From contig NZ_NSKH01000018.1 of assembly GCF_003144095.1 (NCBI RefSeq), forward strand, positions 1,470,540 to 1,534,539: a DNA stretch of 64,000 nt, written 5' to 3'. Every line of letters begins with the position of its first letter. Within the stretch, counting starts at the first letter, position 1. The notes beneath the pieces were generated by a model, which searched no databases, was not told where the DNA came from, and was given only the letters and a program-made list of their open reading frames with translations. The position numbers and the translations under genes are program-made. Positions 44,259 to 53,180 of this stretch are shown piece by piece. Origin of the DNA: Streptomyces sp. ICBB 8177 (GTDB taxonomy: Bacteria; Actinomycetota; Actinomycetes; Streptomycetales; Streptomycetaceae).

Positions 44259-46994
44259 GTGGCACAGAAGGCATCGAAGACGACGACAGCGGCGACCGGC
44301 ACCACGCGGAAGGCGGACCGGCCTCGCCTGCTCCTGCTGGACGGGCACTCCCTGGCCTACCGCGCGTTCTACGCGTTGCCGGTGGAGAACTTCAACACCG
44401 CCACCGGCCAGCCGACCAACGCGATCTACGGCTTCACCTCGATGCTGTCGAACACGTTGCGTGACGAGTCGCCGACGCACCTGGCGGTCGCGTTCGACGT
44501 GTCCCGCAAGACCTGGCGCTTCGACGAGTACCCGGAGTACAAGGCGACGCGTTCCGCCACGCCGGACGAGTTCCGCAGCCAGGTGGAGCTGATCGGCGAG
44601 CTGCTGGACGCGATGCGGGTGCGGCGCTTCGCGATCGAGGGCTTCGAGGCTGACGACGTCATCGCCACCCTCGCCACCCAGGCGGAGGCCGCCGGGTTCG
44701 AGGTGCTGATCGTCACCGGTGACCGCGACGCGTTCCAGCTGGTCACCGAGCACGTCACGGTGCTGTACCCGACCAAGGGCGTCTCGGAGCTGACGCGCTA
44801 CACCCCGCAGAAGGTCGAGGAGCGCTACGGGCTGACCCCCGCGCAGTACCCGGACTTCGCGGCGCTGCGCGGCGACCCGTCGGACAACCTGCCGGGCATT
44901 CCGGGCGTGGGCGAGAAGACCGCCGCGAAGTGGATCACCCAGTTCGGTTCGTTCGCGCAGCTGGTGGAGCGGGCCGAGGAGGTCAAGGGCAAGGCCGGGC
45001 AGAGCTTCCGGGACCACCTGGAGGCGGTCAAGCTCAACCGCCGCCTGACCGAGATGGTGCGCGACGTCGAGCTGCCGGTGGGTCCCGAGGGCCTGGCCCG
45101 CGAGCCGTACGACCGGCCCGCGCTGGACGTGGTGCTCGACGCGCTGGAGTTCCGCCACCCGAACTTCCGCGAGCGGCTGTACGCGGCCGATCCCGGCGCG
45201 GAGCAGGACGGGCAGGCGCAGATCGCCGCCGGGGTCGAGATCGACGGACGGGTGCTGGGCGCGGGTGAGCTGTCGGCCTGGCTCGCCGAGCACGGCACGG
45301 GCACGCTGGGCGTGGCCACGGTGGACTCCTGGGCGCTGGGCGCGGGCACGGTGACGGAGGTCGCGCTGGCCACCGCGGACGGCCCGGCCGCCTGGTTCGA
45401 CCCGGCGCACCTGGTGGAGGAGGACGAGAAGGCGTTCGCCGCCTGGATCGCCGACGCCGAGCGCCCGAAGGTGATGCACGACGCCAAGGGCGCGATGCGG
45501 GTCTTCGCCGAGCACGGCTGGAGCGTCGGCGGGGTGGCGATGGACACGGCGCTGGCCGCGTACCTGATCAAGCCGGGCCGCCGTTCCTTCGCGCTGGACG
45601 CGCTGTCGGTGGAGTACCTCGGGCGGGAGCTGGAGCATGCCGAGGAGGGCGGCGGTCAGCTGGCGTTCGGCGTGGAGGACGGCGCCGAGGCGGAGAAGCT
45701 GATGGCCCAGGCGCGCGCGGTGGCGGATCTGGCCGAGGTGTTCGCCGGCAGGCTGGAGCAGGACGGCGCGCTGGGTCTGCTGCGTGACGTGGAGCTGCCG
45801 ACCTCGGCGCTGCTGGCCCGTATGGAGCGGCACGGCATCGCGGCCGACCGCGATCATCTGGAGCGGCTGGAGCGGCAGTTCGCCGACGCGGTGCAGCAGG
45901 CGGTGAAGGAGGCGCACGCGGCGGTCGGCCACGAGTTCAACCTCGGCTCGCCCAAGCAGCTCCAGGAGGTCTTCTTCGGGGAGCTGGGGCTGCCCAAAAC
46001 CAAGAAGACCAAGACCGGTTACACCACGGACGCCGACGCGCTGGCCTGGCTCGCCCAGCAGACCGACCACGAGCTGCCGGTGATCATGCTGCGCCACCGC
46101 GAGCAGGCGCGGCTGCGCTCCACGGTCGAGGGCCTGATCAAGACCATCGCGCCGGACGGACGTATCCACACCACGTTCAACCAGACGGTCGCCGCCACCG
46201 GCCGCCTGTCGTCCACCGAACCCAACCTGCAGAACATCCCGGTGCGCACGGACGAGGGCCGGGCGATCCGCCGCGGCTTCGTCGTCGGCGAGGGCTACGA
46301 GTCGCTGCTGACGGCGGACTACAGTCAGATCGAACTGCGGGTGATGGCGCACCTGTCGGAGGACGAGGGCCTGATCGCCGCGTTCACCTCCGGCGAGGAC
46401 CTGCACACCACGGTGGGCTCGTACGTGTTCGACGTGCCGAAGGACGCGGTCGACGCGGAGATGCGGCGCAAGATCAAGGCGATGTCGTACGGGCTGGCCT
46501 ACGGGCTGTCCGCGTTCGGCCTGTCGCAGCAGCTGGGCATCGGCGCGGACGAGGCGCGGGGGCTGATGGACACCTACTTCGAGCGGTTCGGCGGGGTCCG
46601 GGACTATCTGCACCGCGTGGTGGAGGAGGCCCGCGTCACCGGCTACACCGAGACGCTGCTCGGGCGGCGGCGCTATCTGCCCGACCTCAACAGCGACAAC
46701 CGGCAGCGCCGCGAGATGGCCGAGCGGATGGCGCTCAACGCGCCCATCCAGGGCTCGGCGGCCGACATCGTGAAGCTGGCGATGCTCCGGGTGGACGCGG
46801 CGCTGACGGAGGCGGGCCTGCGTTCGCGCACTCTGCTCCAGGTGCACGACGAAATCGTGCTGGAGGTGGCGCCCGGCGAGCGCGAGCAGGTCGAGACGCT
46901 GGTGCGCGACGAGATGACGGCGGCTTACCCGCTGCGGGCGCCGCTGGACGTGTCGGTGGGCTCGGGCGGCGACTGGGAGTCGGCCGCGCACTGA
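44259..46994 (+). CDS. polA: DNA polymerase I
   Basis: DNA polymerase I fills gaps in repair and Okazaki-fragment processing. The 911-residue protein has an N-terminal 5'-3' exonuclease domain (LLLLDGHSLAYRAFYA, FDVSRKTWRFDEYPEYKATR, GFEADDVIATLA, VTGDRDAFQLV, GDPSDNLPGIPGVGEKTAAK), a middle 3'-5' exonuclease-like domain, and a C-terminal polymerase domain (TADYSQIELRVMAHLS, RRKIKAMSYGLAYGLSAFG, LLQVHDEIVLEV). The middle domain lacks the normal DxE motif, as in other actinobacterial Pol I, so it is probably not proofreading. The GTG at 44259 has GGAGGATCGGGGAC upstream. A 14-bp terminator stem follows. Confidence 0.96.
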   Translation: MAQKASKTTTAATGTTRKADRPRLLLLDGHSLAYRAFYALPVENFNTATGQPTNAIYGFTSMLSNTLRDESPTHLAVAFDVSRKTWRFDEYPEYKATRSATPDEFRSQVELIGELLDAMRVRRFAIEGFEADDVIATLATQAEAAGFEVLIVTGDRDAFQLVTEHVTVLYPTKGVSELTRYTPQKVEERYGLTPAQYPDFAALRGDPSDNLPGIPGVGEKTAAKWITQFGSFAQLVERAEEVKGKAGQSFRDHLEAVKLNRRLTEMVRDVELPVGPEGLAREPYDRPALDVVLDALEFRHPNFRERLYAADPGAEQDGQAQIAAGVEIDGRVLGAGELSAWLAEHGTGTLGVATVDSWALGAGTVTEVALATADGPAAWFDPAHLVEEDEKAFAAWIADAERPKVMHDAKGAMRVFAEHGWSVGGVAMDTALAAYLIKPGRRSFALDALSVEYLGRELEHAEEGGGQLAFGVEDGAEAEKLMAQARAVADLAEVFAGRLEQDGALGLLRDVELPTSALLARMERHGIAADRDHLERLERQFADAVQQAVKEAHAAVGHEFNLGSPKQLQEVFFGELGLPKTKKTKTGYTTDADALAWLAQQTDHELPVIMLRHREQARLRSTVEGLIKTIAPDGRIHTTFNQTVAATGRLSSTEPNLQNIPVRTDEGRAIRRGFVVGEGYESLLTADYSQIELRVMAHLSEDEGLIAAFTSGEDLHTTVGSYVFDVPKDAVDAEMRRKIKAMSYGLAYGLSAFGLSQQLGIGADEARGLMDTYFERFGGVRDYLHRVVEEARVTGYTETLLGRRRYLPDLNSDNRQRREMAERMALNAPIQGSAADIVKLAMLRVDAALTEAGLRSRTLLQVHDEIVLEVAPGEREQVETLVRDEMTAAYPLRAPLDVSVGSGGDWESAAH

Positions 46995-47007
46995 CCCCGC
47001 GCGGGAG

Positions 47008-47040
47008 GTGAGGGGGCCGCCTGCGAGGCGGCCCCCTCAC
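47008..47040. terminator. Bidirectional stem-loop after polA
   Basis: A perfect 14-bp stem (47008-47021 with 47027-47040) encloses a 5-nt loop. It overlaps the stop of the convergent DUF4184 gene by a few bases. Confidence 0.85.
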
Positions 47041-47870
47041 GCACGCCTGGGCACCGGGACGCACCGGGCCCGCACCGCCCACCACGCCCTGACTCCTCCC
47101 GCGTACGCGCCCGCCGCCACGGCCGTTGCCGCTCCCGCGCCGAAGGTCGCCGACGCGATCAGGGACGACAGGCCGCGCGGCCGGTCCCGTGCGCACCGCA
47201 GCACCGCGCCCGCCGCCGCGCAGCCGGCGAGCCCCGCGACCGCGACGCGCCGCGCGCCCACACCGGTTCCGCGCCGCCCTGCGGTCCGCGCCGCTTCCGT
47301 CTGCCGTGGCGCGTCCCGCAGCGCGCGGCGGGACCAGACCGCCAGCGCGGCGAGCCCGGCCGCGGAACTCCCGTACTGCGCCCAGTGGTGCAGAGGTACA
47401 CCGGCCACCTCGCGCCGCAGCACCGGGAAGCGCCGCACCCCCCACCGCCCCCCGTGCGTGAACGCGTCCCACCCCACGTGCGTCGCGGCGCCCACCGTCG
47501 CCGACAGCCAGAAACGGGCCGCGTCGCTCCCCGGCCCCCGCCCGGCGTGCGGCAGCGGAAGCGTTCCGGGCAGCAGCCGCGTTCCGGGCGGCAGCAGTGC
47601 GGCCAGCGGCGCGCGCGCCGCCGCCCAACCGCCCGCCAGCGCCGCCGCGATGAGCGGGTCGAGGGTCGGGACGCCCGCCGGACGGTGCGTGATCCGGCCG
47701 AATCCGTACGTGCCCGGCAGCACCGAGTCCAGGAAGAACGGCACGTCGGGCGCGAGCGAACCGGCGACCAGCCCCGCGACCGTGAACAGGCCGCGCCCGC
47801 CGACGGTCCCGTCGCCGGTGGCACGCAGCGCGGGCAGTACGGCGGCGGGGTGGCTGAAGGTGAAGGGCAT
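47037..47870 (-). CDS. DUF4184 family membrane protein
   Basis: The 277-residue leftward protein starts MPFTFSHPAAVLPAL, the hallmark of DUF4184, and has VGGRGLFTVAGLVAGSLAPD, THRPAGVPTLDPLIAAAL and the metal-ligand-like VGAATHVGWDAFTHGG with conserved His and Asp. Five or so hydrophobic segments predict an integral membrane protein. The pattern SHP...APD...HVxWD resembles membrane-bound metal-dependent hydrolases of the YdjM type, but activity is unproven. The ATG at 47870 is chosen for this conserved N-terminus; reading frame further right is non-coding. Confidence 0.85.
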   Translation of the reverse strand: MPFTFSHPAAVLPALRATGDGTVGGRGLFTVAGLVAGSLAPDVPFFLDSVLPGTYGFGRITHRPAGVPTLDPLIAAALAGGWAAARAPLAALLPPGTRLLPGTLPLPHAGRGPGSDAARFWLSATVGAATHVGWDAFTHGGRWGVRRFPVLRREVAGVPLHHWAQYGSSAAGLAALAVWSRRALRDAPRQTEAARTAGRRGTGVGARRVAVAGLAGCAAAGAVLRCARDRPRGLSSLIASATFGAGAATAVAAGAYAGGVRAWWAVRARCVPVPRRA

Positions 47871-48024
47871 CGTCCTGGTCCTGTTCTCGCCGTGTTCACG
47901 CTGTTGTTCCGTGTTGTCCCGGGTACGGACTGTGGAACACGTTCCCGAGTTGACGTAGGGTCCGTTCCGGTGCTGCGCGGGGGCAGCGCCCGAGGAGACG
48001 ACGGGGTACGGAGGGGATCGGCGT

Positions 48025-49215
48025 ATGGCTGTGCGGTTCGGCCGACGGGTACGCAAGGGGGCCGCGGGCACCGCGGTCGCGGCGATGGCGATGGCGGCGC
48101 TCACCGCCTCGCAGGCGCCCGGCCTGGCGGCCGGCGTGACGCACACCTCGGCCGTCTCGCCCCCCGGTACCGGGATCGACGGCGGTTCCGCCCCGTACAT
48201 CACCGACCTGCCTCCGCTCAACTCCCCGACCAAGCCCGGCAGCCCGGGCACCCAGCCGGGCACCGGTGTCATCGTCACGCCGGGCGGCGCCGGCATCCCC
48301 GCGACGGTACTCGCCGCGTACAAGAACGCCGAGGCGACACTGCGCGGGACCGAGCCGGGGTGCGGGCTGCCCTGGCAACTGCTCGCGGGCATCGGCCAGG
48401 TGGAGTCCGGCCAAGCCGACAACGGCGACGTGGACGCGCAGGGCACCACGCTGCGCCCGATCTACGGTCCCGAACTGGACGGCAACGGCTTCGCGCTGAT
48501 CCCGGACACCGACGGCGGCCGCTACGACGGCGACGCGCGCTACGACCGGGCGGTCGGACCGATGCAGTTCATCCCGTCGACGTGGGAGAGCTGGGGCGCG
48601 GACGGCAACCACGACGGCAAGAAGGACCCCAACAACGTCTTCGACGCGGCGCTGGCCGCGGGCGACTACCTGTGCGCGGTCGGCGGCGACCTGACCACCA
48701 CCGCGGGCGTGGAGAAGGCGATCCTGGGCTACAACCACTCCGACGCCTACCTCGCCAGCGTCATGTCGTGGTTCCAGTACTTCCGCGACGGCACGCACGA
48801 GATCCCGGACGACCCGAGAGGCGGCGCGGGTTCCGGCCCCGGGCTGCTGCCGTCCGCGACCCCCTCCCCGTCCGCGTCGCCCTCGCACGGCGCCGCGCCC
48901 GGGCACTCGCCGTCCCCGAGCCGCAGCCCGCGGCCGACCGCGTCCGCCAGCGGCAGCATCGGGCCCGCCCCGACGAAGTCGCCCAAGCCGAAGCCGTCGC
49001 CCACCGGTACGTGCGCCAGTGGCTCGCCGTCCCCGTCGCCCTCCGGCAGCGGATCGGCCTCGCCGTCGCCTTCGCCCTCGCCGAGCGGTTCGGCCTCGGG
49101 CTCGCCGTCTCCCTCGCCGTCCGGCAGTTCCTCGGCGTCGCCGTCGCCGTCCGGCAGCCCGAGCCCGTCGCCCAGCGGCACCTGCACGCCGACCCCGAGC
49201 CCGTCGCGCGGCTGA
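48025..49215 (+). CDS. Secreted MltB-like lytic transglycosylase with Ser/Pro tail
   Basis: The 396-residue protein has an N-terminal signal sequence (basic MAVRFGRRVRKGA, hydrophobic AAMAMAALTASQAPGLAAG). A Pro-rich linker is followed by an SLT2/MltB-like domain (residues ~95-260) with the catalytic Glu in LLAGIGQVESGQADNG, VGPMQFIPSTWESWGADGN, and the final helix AILGYNHSDAYLASVM. Such enzymes cleave peptidoglycan between MurNAc and GlcNAc. The last ~125 residues are a Ser/Pro/Gly repeat tail (SPSPSPSGS), likely wall-spanning. The ATG at 48025 has ACGGAGGGG about 9 nt upstream, and TAGGGT at about 47956 may be its -10. Confidence 0.9.
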   Translation: MAVRFGRRVRKGAAGTAVAAMAMAALTASQAPGLAAGVTHTSAVSPPGTGIDGGSAPYITDLPPLNSPTKPGSPGTQPGTGVIVTPGGAGIPATVLAAYKNAEATLRGTEPGCGLPWQLLAGIGQVESGQADNGDVDAQGTTLRPIYGPELDGNGFALIPDTDGGRYDGDARYDRAVGPMQFIPSTWESWGADGNHDGKKDPNNVFDAALAAGDYLCAVGGDLTTTAGVEKAILGYNHSDAYLASVMSWFQYFRDGTHEIPDDPRGGAGSGPGLLPSATPSPSASPSHGAAPGHSPSPSRSPRPTASASGSIGPAPTKSPKPKPSPTGTCASGSPSPSPSGSGSASPSPSPSPSGSASGSPSPSPSGSSSASPSPSGSPSPSPSGTCTPTPSPSRG

Positions 49216-49315
49216 CGCCGCCTCGCCTCCGGGATCCGTCCGGACCCGCACCGCACGCCGGCGCGGGCCCGGACGCGCTCGCGAGGCGGCCCGACGCCTG
49301 GAGCCGGCCGGACGC

Positions 49316-51835
49316 CTAGCGCCTGGTGTTCGTACGGCCCGTCGCCCGGGCCGTCGTCGGGTCCTGCGGCCACGGGTGCCGCGGATACCGGCCGCGCAGT
49401 TCGGCCCGGACCGCCTGGTAGCCGCTGGCCCAGAACGACGCCAGGTCGGCGGTGACGGCGGCGGGACGTCCGGCGGGCGAGAGCAGGTGCACCAGCAGCG
49501 GTACGCGCCCGTCCGCGATCCGCGGCGACTGGCTCAGGCCGAACAACTCCTGGAGTTTGACCGCCAGTACGGGCTGCGGGCCCTCGTAGTCCACGCGGAC
49601 GCGCGAGCCGCTCGGTACGGTGATCCGCTCCGGCGCCAGCTCGTCGAAGCGGGCCGCCTCGCCGCTCGCCCAGGGCAGCAGTCGCGTCAACGCCGCGCCC
49701 GCGTCCACTCGTTCGAGGTCGGCGCGGCGGCGGGCCGTGGCCAGCTCGGGGCCCAGCCACTCGTCGGCCCGGGCGAGCAGCGCATCGTCCGACACCTCGG
49801 GCCACGGCTCGCCCAGCACTTCGCGCAGGAACGCCATCCGCTGCCGCAGCGCCACCGCGTCCCGGCTCCACCGCAGCAGCCCCGGGCCCTGACGGCGCAG
49901 GCCGTCCAGCACGGCGGCCCGCACCGCCTCGGGCGCGGGGGAGGGCAGCGGGCGCGACGCCAGCTCGACCGCGCCCAGCCGGGTCACGCTCCGGGCCACC
50001 ACGTCACCGTCCACCCAGGCCACCTCGTCGTACGAGGACAGCAGCGACGCCGCGGCGGTGCGAGCGGTCGCCTCGTCGACGACGGCCGCGGACCGCACCC
50101 GCGCGCAGGCGGCTGAGGCGGGCCGGTCGGCCACGGCCACCGCGATCCACTCCGCGCCGCCCAGTCCGCCCCCCGGCCCGTCACCCACCTCTGCGGCGGT
50201 CCCGGACACCATCAGGTAGCCGGCGCCGCGTCGCCGCGCGACCCGCTCGGGGAAGGCCAGCGCCACGACCACGCCGAGAGCGGCGTCGTCGGTGAGCCCC
50301 TCGGGGGAGCCGGCGCCCGGCACGTGCTCGTCCGCCAGGGAGCGCAGCCGCCGCACCTCCGCCCGCCACCGCGCCGGGTACCCGTCGCCGCCCCCGCGGG
50401 CGGTGCGCCAGGCCGCCGCCAGGTCCACCCCGTACTCCCGGGGCGGCTCCTCGCTCAGCAACGCCACCGCCTCGGCGGCCCGGGCCGCGCCCACCACCGG
50501 CGCGGCGTCCAGCAGGGCCCGCGCGAGCCGCGGGTGCAGGCCCAGCCGGGACATCCGCGCACCGCGCTGCGTGGCGCGGCCGTCCGCCGCCACGGCGTCC
50601 ACCGCGCGCAACGTCTCGCGGGCCGCCGCCATCGCCCCGGCAGGGGGACGGTCCAGCAGCGCCAGCCCTGCCGCGTCCGGGTCGCCCCAGCAGGCGGCGT
50701 CCAGCGCGAACGCGGCCAGGTCGGCCACCGCGATCTCCGGCGAGGGACGCCGCGGCGCCCGCGTGTGCTGCGCCTGCGACCAGCAGCGGTAGACCGTGCC
50801 GGGCCCCTCCCGCCCGGCGCGTCCGGCGCGCTGGTCGGCCGCGGCCCGCGACACCGGCACCGTCGCCAGGGAACTCAGGCCCCGCGCGTGGTCGGTGCGC
50901 GGTTCGCGGGCCAGGCCCGCGTCGACCACCACGCGCACACCCGGCACCGTCAGGCTGGACTCGGCGACCGCGGTCGCCAGCAGGACCCTGCGCCGCGCGC
51001 CCGGCGCCAGCGCGGCGTCCTGCACCGCGGCCGGGGCGCGGCCGTGCAGCTGGAGGACCTCGGTGTCACCGAGGTCGCCCAGCAGCCGTGCGACCCGGGC
51101 GATCTCGCCGACCCCCGGCAGGAAGCACAGCACGTCGCCGTCCCGTTCGCGCAGCGCGCGCCGTACGACTGAGGCCACGTGGTCCAGCAGCGCCGGATCG
51201 ACCCGGGTGCCGTGCGGCGGGCGCACGGGACGCCCCGGGGGTGCCCACACCACCTCCACCGCATGCGTGACGTCCCGCGCCTCGACCACCGGCACGCCGC
51301 CCATCAGCGCGGCCCACGCCCCGGTGTCCGACGTCGCCGAGGCGGCCAGCAGCCACAGGTCGGGCCGCAGCGTCGCGCGTACGTCCAGCAGGAACGCCAT
51401 CGAGGTGTCCGCGTCCAGGTGGCGTTCGTGGCACTCGTCCAGCAGGACCGCGTCCACGCCGGGCAGTTCGGGGTCGCGGCCCAGCCGCTGGAGCAGCACG
51501 CCGGTGGTGACGACCTCGACGGCGGTGCGCCGCGACACCCTGCGCTCGCCGCGCACCGTGAAGCCGACCGTCTCCCCGGTCGCCTCGCCCAGCAGCCACG
51601 CCATCCGCCGCGCCGCCGCCCGCACCGCCATCCGGCGCGGTTCGGCGACCAGCACCCGGCGCACCGGCCCGCCGCTGTCCGTCAGCCCGGCCAGCGCCAG
51701 CGGCACCAGCGTCGTCTTGCCGGTCCCCGGCGGCGCGGCCAGCACCGCCCCGCCGTGGCTCCGGAGCGCCGCCAGCAGCGCGGGCAGCGCGTCGCCGACG
51801 GGAAGCCGCAGCCCCTCCGGCCGGATCCCGCTCAC
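49316..51835 (-). CDS. hrpB: ATP-dependent helicase HrpB
   Basis: HrpB is a DEAH-box helicase of poorly known function in bacteria. The 839-residue leftward protein has the Walker A LAAPPGTGKTTLVPLAL (residues 35-42 core), motif II LLDECHERHLDADTS, motif III LAASATSDT, the helicase-C LLATAVAESSLTVPGV, and motif VI QRAGRAGREGPG. The HrpB-specific C-terminal domain includes SRSPRIADGRVPLLVHLLSPAGRP. The GTG at 51835 has only a weak ribosome site. It lies 58 bp downstream of the methyltransferase gene on the same strand and may be cotranscribed with it. Confidence 0.94.
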   Translation of the reverse strand: MSGIRPEGLRLPVGDALPALLAALRSHGGAVLAAPPGTGKTTLVPLALAGLTDSGGPVRRVLVAEPRRMAVRAAARRMAWLLGEATGETVGFTVRGERRVSRRTAVEVVTTGVLLQRLGRDPELPGVDAVLLDECHERHLDADTSMAFLLDVRATLRPDLWLLAASATSDTGAWAALMGGVPVVEARDVTHAVEVVWAPPGRPVRPPHGTRVDPALLDHVASVVRRALRERDGDVLCFLPGVGEIARVARLLGDLGDTEVLQLHGRAPAAVQDAALAPGARRRVLLATAVAESSLTVPGVRVVVDAGLAREPRTDHARGLSSLATVPVSRAAADQRAGRAGREGPGTVYRCWSQAQHTRAPRRPSPEIAVADLAAFALDAACWGDPDAAGLALLDRPPAGAMAAARETLRAVDAVAADGRATQRGARMSRLGLHPRLARALLDAAPVVGAARAAEAVALLSEEPPREYGVDLAAAWRTARGGGDGYPARWRAEVRRLRSLADEHVPGAGSPEGLTDDAALGVVVALAFPERVARRRGAGYLMVSGTAAEVGDGPGGGLGGAEWIAVAVADRPASAACARVRSAAVVDEATARTAAASLLSSYDEVAWVDGDVVARSVTRLGAVELASRPLPSPAPEAVRAAVLDGLRRQGPGLLRWSRDAVALRQRMAFLREVLGEPWPEVSDDALLARADEWLGPELATARRRADLERVDAGAALTRLLPWASGEAARFDELAPERITVPSGSRVRVDYEGPQPVLAVKLQELFGLSQSPRIADGRVPLLVHLLSPAGRPAAVTADLASFWASGYQAVRAELRGRYPRHPWPQDPTTARATGRTNTRR

Positions 51836-51893
51836 CCCGTCACCCCCGAACCGCGCCCGCGCGTCGGCGTCACCCCGGGAACGCCCGTCCCTC

Positions 51894-52832
51894 TCAGTCC
51901 CGTACGCACACGAAGACCGCCGTCCCCGGGATCAGCGCGCCGCGCAGCGGCGACCAGCCGCCCCACTCCTGGCTGTTCCAGTGCGGCCACTCGGGCTCCA
52001 CGAGGTCGGCCAGCCGGAAGCCCGCCGCCGCGATCTCCCGGACCCGGTCGCCCAGGGTGCGGTGGTGCTCGACGTAGACCGCGCGGCCCGCCTCGTCCTG
52101 CTCCACGTAAGGGGTGCGGTCGAAGTAGGACGCCGACACCGTCAGGCCCTCGGGCCCCGGCTCGTCGGGGAAGGCCCAGCGCACCGGGTGCGTGACGGAG
52201 AAGACCCAGCGCCCGCCGGACCGCAGCACCCGGTGGACCTCCCGCATCACCCGGGCGGAATCGGCCACGAACGGCACCCCTCCGTACGCCGAGCAGGCCA
52301 GGTCGAAGGAGCCGTCGGCGAAGGGCAGCGTCCCGGCGTCCGCCTGGACCAGCGGGAAGCCTGGCCGGCCGTCGTCGATGCGCAGGGCGTGCTGGAGCTG
52401 GCGGTGCGACAGGTCGAGCGCCACCGGGCGGGCGCCGCGTCCGGCGAGCCAGCGGGAGCACTGCGCGGCCCCGCAGCCGATCTCCAGCACCCGGGCGCCG
52501 GCCAGTGCCGTCGCGGGTCCGAGCAGCGCCGCGTCGGCCTCGTCCAGGCCCTCGGGACCCCACACGAAGCGGTCGTCGCCCAGGAAGGCGCCGTGCTCGC
52601 TCTGGTACTCGTCGGCGTTCCGGTCCCACCAGCCCCGGCTGGCCCGGCTGCTCTCGGCGACGTCCACCGTGCGCCGGGTGGCCTCGGCGTCATCGGCGTC
52701 GTCGGGCTCTCCGACGTCACGGAGGACGCCCGTGGCGCCGTCGTCCTCTTCGTGTTCGTACGCGTCGTGGCCGCCCCGTTGCGCGAATCCGGCGGGTTCC
52801 GGCGGCGTGGCGCCCGGTGAGTCTTGGATCAT
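51894..52832 (-). CDS. Class I SAM-dependent methyltransferase
   Basis: The 312-residue leftward protein has a ~60-residue acidic N-terminal extension (HDAYEHEEDDGATG), then a Rossmann methyltransferase domain with motif I VLEIGCGAAQCSRWLAG, motif II VALDLSHRQLQHAL, LVQADAGTLPFADGSFDLAC, and VHRVLRSGGRWVFSV. The substrate cannot be told from sequence. The ATG at 52832 has TACGAC about 10 nt upstream on its strand. It is divergent from rpsA and upstream of hrpB. Confidence 0.88.
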   Translation of the reverse strand: MIQDSPGATPPEPAGFAQRGGHDAYEHEEDDGATGVLRDVGEPDDADDAEATRRTVDVAESSRASRGWWDRNADEYQSEHGAFLGDDRFVWGPEGLDEADAALLGPATALAGARVLEIGCGAAQCSRWLAGRGARPVALDLSHRQLQHALRIDDGRPGFPLVQADAGTLPFADGSFDLACSAYGGVPFVADSARVMREVHRVLRSGGRWVFSVTHPVRWAFPDEPGPEGLTVSASYFDRTPYVEQDEAGRAVYVEHHRTLGDRVREIAAAGFRLADLVEPEWPHWNSQEWGGWSPLRGALIPGTAVFVCVRD

Positions 52833-52944
52833 CGCGGCAGTCGTCGTACTCTCGTGTCGGCGTGAGGCGGACCCGCGTGCGGCTCGGGCCGCGCCGTTTT
52901 TGGGGCGTTGCGTCCCGTTGGGTCACTGGTGCGCTCTTCGCGCA

Positions 52945-52973
52945 TTGACCGACCACGGCCGCCCCCGTATGCT
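52945..52973 (+). promoter_or_regulatory. Consensus vegetative promoter of rpsA
   Basis: TTGACC at 52945-52950 and TATGCT at 52968-52973 are separated by exactly 17 bp, the clearest sigma-70/HrdB-type promoter in the window. Transcription from about 52980 would give a leader of about 200 nt before rpsA. Confidence 0.75.
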
Positions 52974-52979
52974 ACAAGT

Positions 52980-53180
52980 TGCGCTGCGGGCCTGCGCACC
53001 TCGGACGGAGCAGGCTGCGCTCGCGTCTGTTGCAGACCCTCGGTTGTTGAGGCGAATCCGGTGTCGTTCGCGGCATCCCGGATCCACCGCCTCGAAGCTG
53101 TCCGGAATCGGCAGAAGCGATACGGGCTCCCGGCGTAGCAGTACCTACGACTTACTGTCCGTACCGGAGTCCTTTCCCTA
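52980..53180 (+). promoter_or_regulatory. Long rpsA 5' leader without Shine-Dalgarno
   Basis: About 200 nt separate the predicted transcription start from the rpsA ATG. The 12 bases before the ATG (AGTCCTTTCCCT) contain no AGGAGG-like site. Ribosomal protein S1 represses its own leader in enterics, where the site also lacks a strong Shine-Dalgarno; a similar autogenous control here is an inference. Confidence 0.45.
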
